19,553 bases of DNA, from positions 1-19,553 of the forward strand of contig CAMPIO010000062.1 in NCBI GenBank assembly GCA_946886405.1, given 5' to 3'. Source of the DNA: an uncultured Pseudoxanthomonas sp. Its GTDB lineage: Bacteria > Pseudomonadota > Gammaproteobacteria > Xanthomonadales > Xanthomonadaceae. Positions 1-10,700 of this stretch are shown piece by piece. Every line of letters begins with the position of its first letter. The stretch's first letter is position 1. The notes under the pieces are model-generated. The model was given only the letters and a program-made list of their open reading frames with translations, was not told the origin of the DNA and searched no databases. Both the position numbers and the translations under genes were made by a program.

Positions 1-1985
1 TTCAAACCCTTGCCGGGTTGCGGTTTGCCGGCAGCGTCCATGCGTACTACTTCGAAGCCGGCGTTGGCGTTGGCGTCGGCACCGTCCTTGTCGTCGAACA
101 GCGGACGCACGCCGACCAGTGCATCGGCTGGCCACAGCACGCGCTTGAGCGTGCGGTTCACCGTGCGGCCGCCGGTCTCGTAGACGCTGCCGGACACGAT
201 CGCGGCGATCGGACTGCGCGGCTTGGCTTCCGCCGGCAGTGCGATGTCTTCTTCCAGCACACCGTTGTCGGCCAGCGTGGTGTCGATGACATCCTTGGCT
301 TCCTTCGGCAGCTCCATGGTCGGGTCGCCGAAGAAGTAGCCGGGCAGCTGTTCCAGCGGATGCTGCTCTATCGCCACCGCGAGCTTGGCGGTGAAACGGT
401 TGCCGCTGGCAGGCGCGCCGTAGAGATAGGCGGCCGTCGCCTTGAGCTTCAGTGGCTGGCCCGGCTTCAGAACGGGCGACGCGTCCAGATCCAGCTTCAT
501 GCGCTCGGGCAGGAACTCCTCGATGCGCAGCGTCATGCCCTGCACCGCTTCCTTGCTGGCCGGATCGGTGCGGAACTCCACCTGCCAGCGACCGGTCGGC
601 GCTTCCACCGGGATCGCTTGCTCGAAACTGAAATAGCCCTGTGCGCCCGGTTGCAGGCGGGTCTCGCGGAACACCTTGCCATCCGGCTGCTTCAGGCGCA
701 GGAAGACCGGCTGTCCGCCACCCTGCTTCGGTGCCGGCACCGGCTTGCCATCGTTGTCACGCAGCAGCGCGGAGATGCGGACCGTCTCGCCCGGGCGATA
801 CAGGTCGCGACCCGACCAGGCGAACACATCGAACCACGCCTGCTCACGACCGGCCACCGCGAACTCGGAGAGGTCGAGCGCAGGCTGGTTGAACGGCAGC
901 ATGGACACGTCCTTGCCGCGCGTGGCGACCAGCACGTGGCCGGCATCCAGCGTGTAGTTCAGCAGTGCGTTGCCGTTGCCGTCGGTCTTGCCGGCCAGGA
1001 CGGCTTCGCCGCGCGCATCCAGCACCTTCAGCTCGACGCTGCCGGTGGCGGAGCCGTCCTGCAGCGACGCGGTGTGGACGAACAGCTTGTCCTTGTAGGC
1101 GCGCGTGTGCAGGCCGATGTCGCTGACCGTGAAGAACGCGGTCTCGAACTCGCCGGCGAACTTGCCGGTGCGCTTCATCACCGCGAAGTACAGACCGGGA
1201 TCCTGCAGTTCGCGGATGTCCTGGATCGGCAGGTAGGTCAGCACGCGTTCGTTGGGCTTGCCGCCCAGCACGAAGCGGTTGAGGTAGACGGGTTCGGCCA
1301 GCTTGCCCAGCGGCGTGCTGTCGCCGTACTCGCTGTCCAGGTCCCAGCTGCCACGGCGGCCGCCGCGCTGGTACTCGGCGAAGAACTTGGGCAGCTGTTT
1401 CTCGGTGACACGCAGGAATTCCACGTCCACTTCCGGCACGTTGATCGACACCACCGGCAGGCCGCGGCTCTCGCGCGCCGGCAGCACACTGCCCTGCGAG
1501 GCGAAACCGACCGCGGGGTCGAGTTCGCCGGTATGCACCTTGCGGGTGTTGTCCTTGCCCAGGCGCGTGCCGTCGGCGGCGGACAGGCCGGCCTTCAGCG
1601 TGACCTCGTAGTCCTTGGCTGCTTCCACCGACGGGAAGCGCAGCACCAGGCCCTTGTCGTCCAGCACCCAGCTGCCCTTCACCGCCGCGCCGTTGGCATC
1701 CTTCACCACCAGCAGCGCATCGAAGTCCTGTGAGCTGACCAGCGGGCGACTGAATTCAAGCGCGATGGCGAGGTCGCCATCGTGCTGGTCGGGATAGGCA
1801 CCGACGAGGGCGAAGCCATCGACCTTCGCCGCTTGCGCCTTGATCGGCTCGCCACTGGCTTCGGGCAGCTGCCCCGATTCGTTGCGCTTGCAGCCGGCCA
1901 GTGCCGCCGCTGCGATCAGGCCAATAAAAAACGCGCGCATCCAGCGGCTGCGCGCGTTGCGTGTGTTGCGAATTGCCGATCCCAT
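1..1985 (-). CDS. Alpha-2-macroglobulin family lipoprotein, N-terminal part (3' end outside window)
   Basis: Bacterial alpha-2-macroglobulins are large envelope proteins thought to trap external proteases in the periplasm. The reading frame is open from an ATG at 1985 to the window edge, giving 661 residues; family members are about 1500-1650 residues, so the bait region and any CxEQ thioester lie outside. A basic stretch (RNARSRWMR) is followed by a hydrophobic segment ending in LAGC, a lipobox with the lipid Cys near residue 32, so a lipoprotein is expected. The motif SGRDLYRPGETV near residue 390 is the conserved MG-domain signature of the family. The start was chosen because AGGG lies about 8 nt upstream; Met16 (WMRAFF) is an alternative start that keeps the signal peptide. 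In many proteobacteria the next gene is pbpC, which cannot be checked here. The plus-strand frame over this gene is a codon-bias shadow. Confidence 0.9.
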   Translation of the reverse strand, partial: MGSAIRNTRNARSRWMRAFFIGLIAAAALAGCKRNESGQLPEASGEPIKAQAAKVDGFALVGAYPDQHDGDLAIALEFSRPLVSSQDFDALLVVKDANGAAVKGSWVLDDKGLVLRFPSVEAAKDYEVTLKAGLSAADGTRLGKDNTRKVHTGELDPAVGFASQGSVLPARESRGLPVVSINVPEVDVEFLRVTEKQLPKFFAEYQRGGRRGSWDLDSEYGDSTPLGKLAEPVYLNRFVLGGKPNERVLTYLPIQDIRELQDPGLYFAVMKRTGKFAGEFETAFFTVSDIGLHTRAYKDKLFVHTASLQDGSATGSVELKVLDARGEAVLAGKTDGNGNALLNYTLDAGHVLVATRGKDVSMLPFNQPALDLSEFAVAGREQAWFDVFAWSGRDLYRPGETVRISALLRDNDGKPVPAPKQGGGQPVFLRLKQPDGKVFRETRLQPGAQGYFSFEQAIPVEAPTGRWQVEFRTDPASKEAVQGMTLRIEEFLPERMKLDLDASPVLKPGQPLKLKATAAYLYGAPASGNRFTAKLAVAIEQHPLEQLPGYFFGDPTMELPKEAKDVIDTTLADNGVLEEDIALPAEAKPRSPIAAIVSGSVYETGGRTVNRTLKRVLWPADALVGVRPLFDDKDGADANANAGFEVVRMDAAGKPQPGKGL

Positions 1986-2014
1986 GTGCCATTCCCTGCC
2001 GTGGTCGTATCGGC

Positions 2015-2020
2015 AGTATA
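2015..2020 (-). promoter_or_regulatory. Candidate -10 box of the alpha-2-macroglobulin gene
   Basis: On the minus strand the hexamer TATACT matches TATAAT at 5 of 6 positions and would give a leader of about 22 nt before the ATG at 1985. No good -35 is seen at 17 nt; a TTGACC at 2044-2049 is 23 nt away, too far for normal spacing. The site abuts the hairpin that follows gyrA. Confidence 0.4.
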
Positions 2021-2030
2021 GAACGCGGGA

Positions 2031-2066
2031 ATGAAAGTGGCGGGGTCAACGCCCGCGCACTTTCAT
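2031..2066 (-). terminator. Hairpin after gyrA, possible terminator
   Basis: An inverted repeat has a perfect 9-bp outer arm (ATGAAAGTG / CACTTTCAT), a one-base bulge, a 5-bp GC inner stem (GCGGG / CCCGC) and a 7-nt loop. It starts 12 nt after the gyrA stop on the minus strand. There is no U-run, so it may act as a 3'-end stabiliser or a weak terminator rather than a classical intrinsic terminator. Confidence 0.45.
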
Positions 2067-2078
2067 GTCAACCGTCGA

Positions 2079-4769
<2,691 letters not shown>

Positions 4770-4887
4770 TCGGGTTCCGTGTTTCTCAGGTTGTCTCGGG
4801 CCGGAATCGAGGCCGAAACGGTCCTAGCCGGCGTGGGCCGGCGAGGCAGTGACAGGCGGGGATTCCGGCGGGTTCTGCAGCGTGCCG

Positions 4888-4893
4888 AGTGTA
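4888..4893 (-). promoter_or_regulatory. Candidate extended -10 promoter of gyrA
   Basis: On the minus strand TGGTACACT gives a TGn extension plus TACACT (4 of 6 to TATAAT), about 118 nt upstream of the gyrA ATG. No convincing -35 hexamer is seen. The 4770-5023 stretch between gyrA and the tRNA-Val terminator holds no gene and nothing else I can identify. Confidence 0.3.
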
Positions 4894-5023
4894 CCACAAC
4901 GGGCATGCCGGACCGGCCGTTTCAGCCCGAGAAACAAGCACTTATGACCCCGATCGCGGCAAGCGGCGGATGGCGGCGCGCATCGCATCGTCAAGGGGGG
5001 CCGGGTGGCCGGGTTCCGGAAAC

Positions 5024-5050
5024 GAAAAAGCCCGGCCGAGGCCGGGCTTT
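5024..5050 (-). terminator. Intrinsic terminator of tRNA-Val
   Basis: A perfect 11-bp inverted repeat (AAAGCCCGGCC / GGCCGGGCTTT, with GA between the arms) is followed on the minus strand by TTTTTCG. It lies 10 nt past the tRNA-Val 3' end, so it closes the tRNA unit and insulates gyrA. Confidence 0.85.
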
Positions 5051-5060
5051 CCGTTGGAAC

Positions 5061-5135
5061 TGGTGGGCGGTACAAGTTTCGAACTTGTGACCCCTGCCGT
5101 GTGAAAGCAGTGCTCTACCGCTGAGCTAACCGCCC
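5061..5135 (-). tRNA. tRNA-Val (anticodon CAC)
   Basis: A 75-nt cloverleaf including an encoded CCA. The acceptor stem GGGCGGT/ACCGCCC is perfect, the T-loop is TTCGAAA with 5-bp arms (ACAAG/CTTGT), and the anticodon loop TTCACAC carries CAC, which reads GUG. It has its own promoter just upstream and a terminator just downstream, so it is a single-gene transcription unit. Confidence 0.97.
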
Positions 5136-5153
5136 GAAATCGTCGGGGCGCGA

Positions 5154-5183
5154 ATGATAGCCGTGGACCGGGGGGGCGGTCAA
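5154..5183 (-). promoter_or_regulatory. Promoter of tRNA-Val
   Basis: On the minus strand, -35 TTGACC (5178-5183) and -10 TATCAT (5154-5159) are separated by 18 nt. The bases after the -10 are GC-rich (TCGCGCC), the discriminator type found at stable-RNA promoters under stringent control. The predicted start is about 12 nt before the tRNA 5' end. It lies just beyond the stop codon of the upstream gene. Confidence 0.7.
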
Positions 5184-5195
5184 CGCATCCGCCGG

Positions 5196-6818
5196 TCAGC
5201 GGTCCTTGGTGTCGCACAGCGCGCTGACCCGGCGCGGAGGCGCGAAACAGTCGCTGCGCGCGTCCGGCCAGAAGTCGCGGAACACCGCATGCGCCGGCAC
5301 CCGGTCCAGCAGCTCCCCGGGCTCCAGGAACTTGTACAGCGCCGCCAGCGAGCGCACTTCGATCGGGGACACGCGCCGCAGGATGTGCTCCGGTCCCAGT
5401 TGCTGGGGATGCTCCAGCCCTGCCGCACACAGCAGGTCGCGCAGCGCCTTCAGCGTGTTGTCGTGGAACTGCTGCACGCGCACTGATTTGTCCGGCACGT
5501 CCAGGTGCTTCCAGCGCTTCGGGTCCTGGGTGGCGACGCCGGTCGGGCAGCGGTCGTTGTGGCAGCTCTGCGACTGGATGCAGCCCAGCGCGAACATGAA
5601 ACCTCGGGCAGCATTGCACCAGTCGGCCCCCATCGCCATGGTGCGGGCGATGTCGAAGGCACTGATGATCCTGCCGGCTGCACCGATCCGGATACGGTCG
5701 CGCAGGTTCAGGCCGACCAAGGTGTTGTGGACCAGCAGCAGTGCCTCGTGCATCGGCACGCCGACATGATCGATGAACTCGGCAGGTGCGGCGCCCGTGC
5801 CGCCTTCGGCGCCATCCACGACGATGAAGTCCGGCAGCAGCCCGGTCTCGTGCATGGCCTTGGCGATACCGAACCACTCCCACGGATGGCCGATCGCCAG
5901 CTTGAAGCCGGTCGGCTTGCCGCCGGACAGCTCGCGCAGGCGCGCCACGAACTGCAACAGTTCGACGGGCGTGGAGAACGCCGAGTGCTTCGCCGGCGAC
6001 ACGCAGTCGTGCCCCATCGGGACGCCACGCGTGGCCGAGATTTCCGCACTGACCTTGGCCGCCGGCAGCACGCCGCCGTGACCGGGCTTGGCGCCCTGCG
6101 ACAGCTTCAACTCGATCATCTTCACCTGCGGCGAGTGCGCATTCTCGATGAAGCGCTGTTCGTCGAATCGTCCCTGCTCGTCGCGGCAGCCGAAGTATCC
6201 CGAACCGATTTCCCACACCAGGTCCCCGCCCTTCTCGCGGTGGTAGGGCGAGATCGAACCTTCGCCGGTGTCGTGGTAGAAATTGCCGCGTCGCGCGCCT
6301 TCATTCAGCGCGCGCACCGCGTTGGCCGACAGCGAGCCGAAGCTCATCGCCGAAATGTTGAAAACGCTCGCCGAGTAAGGCTGCGCCGTCTCCGCACCGA
6401 TCACGACGCGGAAATCGTGCGAGTCCACGCTCGCGGGCGCCATCGAATGGTTGATCCACTCGTAGTCGACGCCATACACGTCCTGCTGGCTGCCGAACGG
6501 CACCACGTCGCTGACACCCTTAGCGCGCTGGTAGACCAGGGCACGCTGTTGGCGTGAGAACGGCACCTCGGCGGTGTCGCCTTCGATGAAGTACTGGCGG
6601 ATCTCGGGACCGACCGATTCCAGGCCATAGCGGAAGTGCGCCAACACGGGGTAGTTGCGACGCAGGGTGCTTCGCGTCTGCAGTACATCCCACGTACCGA
6701 GCAGCGCCAACGCACCGAAGACGGCGACGCCCCACCACGCTGTCGGCCAGGTCAATGCCAGCGACAACGAGATGAAGGCCAGCACGATGCTGGCGGCATA
6801 GGCGAGGTATCGCTGCAT
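5196..6818 (-). CDS. Membrane-anchored FMN-binding glutamate synthase domain protein
   Basis: A stand-alone version of the synthase (FMN/iron-sulfur) domain of the large glutamate synthase subunit, 540 residues. Two hydrophobic segments (about residues 5-25 and 27-45) anchor the N-terminus in the inner membrane. The cytoplasmic part holds glycine-rich FMN-site motifs (SAMSFGSLS, GAKPGHGG, VDGAEGGTGAAP) and the [3Fe-4S] cysteines in a C-x5-C-x4-C pattern at 413, 419 and 424, followed by PTGVATQ. There is no glutamine amidotransferase domain, so a normal GOGAT reaction is not implied; the substrate is unknown. The start at 6818 is chosen over one at 6884 because AGGAGA lies 6-7 nt upstream and the shorter product begins with the membrane anchor. 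A -10 box and an FNR-type palindrome lie upstream. Confidence 0.93.
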   Translation of the reverse strand: MQRYLAYAASIVLAFISLSLALTWPTAWWGVAVFGALALLGTWDVLQTRSTLRRNYPVLAHFRYGLESVGPEIRQYFIEGDTAEVPFSRQQRALVYQRAKGVSDVVPFGSQQDVYGVDYEWINHSMAPASVDSHDFRVVIGAETAQPYSASVFNISAMSFGSLSANAVRALNEGARRGNFYHDTGEGSISPYHREKGGDLVWEIGSGYFGCRDEQGRFDEQRFIENAHSPQVKMIELKLSQGAKPGHGGVLPAAKVSAEISATRGVPMGHDCVSPAKHSAFSTPVELLQFVARLRELSGGKPTGFKLAIGHPWEWFGIAKAMHETGLLPDFIVVDGAEGGTGAAPAEFIDHVGVPMHEALLLVHNTLVGLNLRDRIRIGAAGRIISAFDIARTMAMGADWCNAARGFMFALGCIQSQSCHNDRCPTGVATQDPKRWKHLDVPDKSVRVQQFHDNTLKALRDLLCAAGLEHPQQLGPEHILRRVSPIEVRSLAALYKFLEPGELLDRVPAHAVFRDFWPDARSDCFAPPRRVSALCDTKDR

Positions 6819-6844
6819 CGGCAGTCTCCTGTGGGCCAGCGTCG

Positions 6845-6850
6845 ATTCTA
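6845..6850 (-). promoter_or_regulatory. Candidate -10 box of the glutamate synthase domain gene
   Basis: The minus-strand hexamer TAGAAT matches the -10 consensus at 5 of 6 positions, with a predicted transcript start near 6838 and a leader of about 20 nt. No clear -35 is present, which is usual for activator-dependent promoters. The FNR-type palindrome is centred about 59.5 nt upstream of the inferred start. Confidence 0.45.
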
Positions 6851-6890
6851 TGCCATGCCCTGCGACGGCATGCCGCAGTGGCATGCACGG

Positions 6891-6904
6891 TTGATCCGGA
6901 TCAA
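6891..6904. promoter_or_regulatory. Perfect FNR/ANR-type operator palindrome
   Basis: TTGATCCGGATCAA is an exact fit to the FNR/ANR consensus TTGAT-N4-ATCAA and a perfect 14-bp palindrome. It sits between the divergent starts at 6818 and 6962. Its distance from the inferred leftward start suits class I activation. Oxygen-responsive control is inferred from the motif only. Confidence 0.6.
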
Positions 6905-6961
6905 TGCCCGCGCAAGCGCGCGGTGCGACGTTGGCGCCACCACAACCGGGGAGACCACGAC

Positions 6962-7108
6962 ATGCATCCGATCCTGCGCGAAATCCTGATGGAACCCGTC
7001 GGCTGGCTGGCCATCGGCGGCAGCATCGTCATGGTGGGGATCGGCGCCTTCGTCGCGCTGTTCGTCGGCCGCAAGGTGCGCGAGGAAGAGAAGAAGCGGC
7101 AGCGCTGA
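6962..7108 (+). CDS. Small single-pass membrane protein, 48 residues
   Basis: The product begins MHPILREILMEPVGW, has one transmembrane helix (about residues 14-35), and ends in a highly charged cytoplasmic tail (RKVREEEKKRQR), which predicts an outside N-terminus. GGGGAGA lies about 8 nt before the ATG and fixes this start; the upstream in-frame ATG at 6878 would add a basic stretch unlike a protein N-terminus. It resembles the short DUF3149-type membrane proteins in length and layout, but I cannot confirm this. The function is unknown. It is divergent from the FMN protein and shares the region with the FNR-type palindrome. The accessory insertion begins just after its stop codon. Confidence 0.7.
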   Translation: MHPILREILMEPVGWLAIGGSIVMVGIGAFVALFVGRKVREEEKKRQR

Positions 7109-7151
7109 GGCGACAACGCGGCGGTGGTGCCCGCCCCTCCCCAATTTTGTG

Positions 7152-7260
7152 GCGGTACTCCATCGCCGCTGAGCTGCCGCTGTCCAGATATTCCAGGCTG
7201 CCGACCGCGTCGTATCCGTAGGTCAGTTCCAGACCACCGGTGCCGCCCTGGATCGAAAAT
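7152..7260 (-). pseudogene. Orphan fragment of an RHS core
   Basis: 7155-7256 aligns without gaps to 8966-9067 inside the rhs gene, with about 22 mismatches in 102 bases by hand count. Translated on the minus strand it gives a short piece of RHS core (IQGGTGGLELTYGYDAVGSL) matching IQGGPGGLDLTFGYDAVGNL of the intact gene. It has no start, no continuation and no remaining YD repeats, so it is the relic of a second, diverged rhs gene or of a past rearrangement. Confidence 0.8.
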
Positions 7261-7352
7261 CTACTCTGACCCCTATTCCGGCGTGTGCCGCTGACGGCGT
7301 TGTGACAAAACTCAGTTACACAGTTGGGTTGACAGACCCGTAGCAGCCGCCG

Positions 7353-7736
7353 CTATGAAGAAGCCGCAGTGCCGGGCTCCCTTTTTAGCCTTTCAAAACA
7401 TTCAGACCACCTCGGTGGAGAGGGAGGACGAGTGTGCAGTCCCGAGAAGCAGACGTGCTCGCACCCACCTCCAACTTTCACGCCATCAGGGCTTGAAAGA
7501 CACTGAACCATGCAGTCATCAGCAGGTAGACACCTTGCCGATAACTTCTCAATCTGGCATTTCTCGCTCTCGTTAATTGTTCTTTTGAGATCGATTGAAC
7601 ATGATTTAAATTGGATTACAGCACCAACATCCGGTGGCGGTGGCGCAACGTCCACAACACTCGAATCGTCACCACGGCCTCTCGTGCAGCCAGCAGTCAG
7701 CATGAATATCGCAATTAAAGTGCATAGGCCTTTCAT
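7353..7736 (-). CDS. Cys-rich lipoprotein, candidate immunity protein of the RHS toxin
   Basis: 127 residues of no family I recognise. The N-terminus (MKGLCTLIAIFMLTAGC) is a short lipoprotein signal with the predicted lipid Cys at 17; Thr at -3 is less usual. The mature part has a Pro run (PPPP) and eight more cysteines, an even number that suits disulfides in the periplasm. Its ATG overlaps the rhs stop (ATGA), so translation is probably coupled. In polymorphic toxin systems a small gene directly after the toxin tip is normally its immunity gene; that role is inferred here from position, coupling, matched export and the AT-rich composition it shares with the toxin tip. It could instead be an unrelated lipoprotein carried on the same cassette. 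Confidence 0.75.
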   Translation of the reverse strand: MKGLCTLIAIFMLTAGCTRGRGDDSSVVDVAPPPPDVGAVIQFKSCSIDLKRTINESEKCQIEKLSARCLPADDCMVQCLSSPDGVKVGGGCEHVCFSGLHTRPPSPPRWSECFERLKREPGTAASS

Positions 7737-10700
7737 AGCGGCTTCCCATCCTCAGTGTAGTTGATACCGCACGAAACACATTTCCGCGTTTCACGCCGAA
7801 CCGTATCTTCAGACGTAGTCCAACCTAATGCGTGGTGGAGCGCTTCGTGGAACAGCGCCGAACGAAAACACCCACAAGCCCCATCAGGATTAGCAATTTT
7901 TGATGCATCCGGTGCGCCAATGAACGGCGGATAGAAATAAACATAATTCGGCATCGTAGTGACAGCACAAGGAGCCCCGTAGTTGCAGGAAATAGAAGCC
8001 CCTGCTAGGAATCTCATCGCATTAGCGGCCGCATTCAAATCACAGTCGCCATTCTCGCAATTCGGCTTTGTGTTCTCCTGTATTTCGTTTGCAAGCCTAA
8101 CGATCTCATTGCTAATAAAAAGCCGCTGGGCATTTGAGCAGGATGGACCAAACGACAAGAGCCCTTTCGGATCAAATTTGATTAACGGCGTACTGGAAAC
8201 ATAGGAATAGGTGCTAATCCCGCCCTGTAGCCCAATCGGATCAGATTGCGGATATCGCCCTGTCGCGGCGTCGTAATCCCGGAAGTAGTTGTAGTTCAAC
8301 CCTGTAGCCGCATCGTACCGCTGCCCCGGGAACCGCATATCGAAGACGAAGAGGTTGGCATCGCCATCGGGGTTCTGGTTGGGCACGCTGTTGCCGAAGG
8401 CCTCGCTCTTCAGATCCCACGTCCACACCGCCGCATTGGCCACCGGATCGATCACCGCGCGCGGTGTCCCCAAGTGATCCGGTTGCACATACTTCAACGC
8501 GCCACCGCCGGTCAGTAGCCCCACCGGCATGTCGTCCATCCAGATCGCCTGCTGCGACACGACGCTTGAGGTGCCGTAATCGCCCACCCAGCGGCCTGCC
8601 TCGTCGTAGAGCGCCTGCATCTCTGATCCCCCCAGATGCTTGCGCACCTGCTCGCCCCGCCCGTTGTACTCGTACTGCATTGCGATGACGCCACCTTGGT
8701 TCACCGCACTCATCCTCCCAGCGTCGCTATAGTCAAACGTGCGCGCCGCTCCGATCGACAACGTATTGCCCAGCGCATCGTAGGTACGATTCTCGCCAGC
8801 CACCGAACTGAGCCGATGACTCGTTGATGGATACGCGTACGCCTTCGTACCCAGCGAATCAGTGAAGCTGGTACGGTTACCCGTCTTATCGTAGATGTAC
8901 TGATCGATGATTGCCTGCGTGGGGCCGTCACGGCTTTCGGTCAGGCGGCCGAGTGAGTCGTAGCCGTACTCCATCGGCGGCGGGCTGCCGCTAGCCAGGC
9001 TGGTCAGATTGCCGACTGCGTCGTAGCCGAAGGTCAGATCGAGACCGCCGGGCCCGCCCTGGATCGACGTCGGGCGGTAGTCCAGGTCCACATTGCGCTG
9101 CATGACGCGGCCGTTGCCGTACACCCAGCCCGCGATGGGACCGAAGGGGTGGTACGTGGCCTGGGTCAGCAGGACTTCGCGTGCCTGGCTGGGTTGGGCG
9201 ACGCCCACCTCGATGATCTGGCCCTGCGCATTGCGGACGTAGTCCACCACCGCGCCATCCGGGTACGTCATGGCCTGCAACTGCCCGCCCTTGGTGTAGG
9301 CGTACTGCAGCGTCAGCGCCACCCCGTTGGTCGTCTGCACCTTGCGGACCAACTGCCCAAAACGGTCATGGCAATACTGGGTGGAGCCACTGCCATCCAC
9401 CATCAACGTCAGCCGCCCCACCGAGAACGTCTCCCCGGCCTGGCAGACCGGCTGTGTGACGTCGTAGGTGTAGGACACGTTGAGGCTGTTAGTGGGATAG
9501 CTCACCTGCGTCAAGCGGTTCAGCGCGTCGTACTGATAGGTCGTGGTGATGCCACGGGCGTCGGTCTGGCTGGCGCGGTTACCGGCGCTGTCGTAAGTGA
9601 AGCTGGTGATGCCCGTGTCCGGACTGCTCAACTGGACCTGATCGCCGAACCCGTTGTAGGTGTACGTGGTGTCTAACCCCTTGGGATCGGTGACCTTGGT
9701 CAGGTTGTCGTTGGCGTCGTACTCGAACTTGGTCTCCGCCTCGATGCCGCCCACGTCCTGCAGCGTGCGCTTCAGCCGATTCAGCGGGTCGTAGTCGTTG
9801 CTGGTCACATGGCCGAGCGCATCGGTCACGGTCTTGCCGTTGCCGTTGGCGTCGTAGGTGAAGTCGGTTGGATTGGCCTGTGCATCGGCCTGCGTGGCCA
9901 ACTGACCCAGCGTGTTGTAGACACGCGAGAGCGTGCGCTTGAGTGTGCCGCTGGCGCCCTTGGTCGCCTCGCTGACGCGGTTGCCCGCGCCATCCAGTGT
10001 GTATTCGATTTGGTTGCCGGCGCTGTCGGCGATGGAGGTCAGCCGGTGGGCGTTGTCGTACTCGTAGCTGGTGTAGACCCCATCCGGACCGGTGATCTTC
10101 TTCACCAGTCCGGTCGGCCAGTACTCGAACGAGGTGATGCGGTCGTCTGCGGATGTCGCGCCCTTGACCGTTACTGTTGCCACCCAGCCACGCGGGTAGT
10201 ACAGCGTCTCTGTTATCAAGCCATTGGAGTCTTTGATGGTCTGTGGGCGACCCATCGCATCGTAAGCTAACACCTCAGTGATGCGGCCATAGGCGTCAGC
10301 AACTTTCCACAGGTCGCCACGCGTGTAGCCACAATTCGCAGCGCCGGGAACACACGGAACGCCTGAATGATCGTAGTAGACGAAAGACGTGAGGTCGCTT
10401 GTGTCAGTGCGCATTCCATCCAGCGATCGCAGTAAACCGACTCTTGGACAGGCGCCTTGATCAACATCCCCTTGCTCACAGTAGATGCTTGCCTCAGACC
10501 GCGATTGGCCCGTGGCACTGTCGGCGGTCTTTAACAAGGTGACCTGACCCCGAACATTCCTTTGCCACGTGCTGATTGTTGATCCAACTTGCTGCGCAAC
10601 GATCAAACCGGAATCGCGAGACTTCCATGTCTGGATAGTTCGCTCGACCTGCGAACCGGCGCCTTCCGTTTTGGTCTCCCTTCTTACGGGCCCACCTAAG

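Noticed and set aside
18..1733. A 571-codon plus-strand frame at the left edge
   Set aside because: It mirrors the alpha-2-macroglobulin gene, whose minus-strand frame has a lipobox and family motifs.
4942..6216. A 424-codon minus-strand frame overlapping tRNA-Val and the FMN protein
   Set aside because: It is out of frame with the glutamate synthase domain protein and passes through a tRNA and a terminator.
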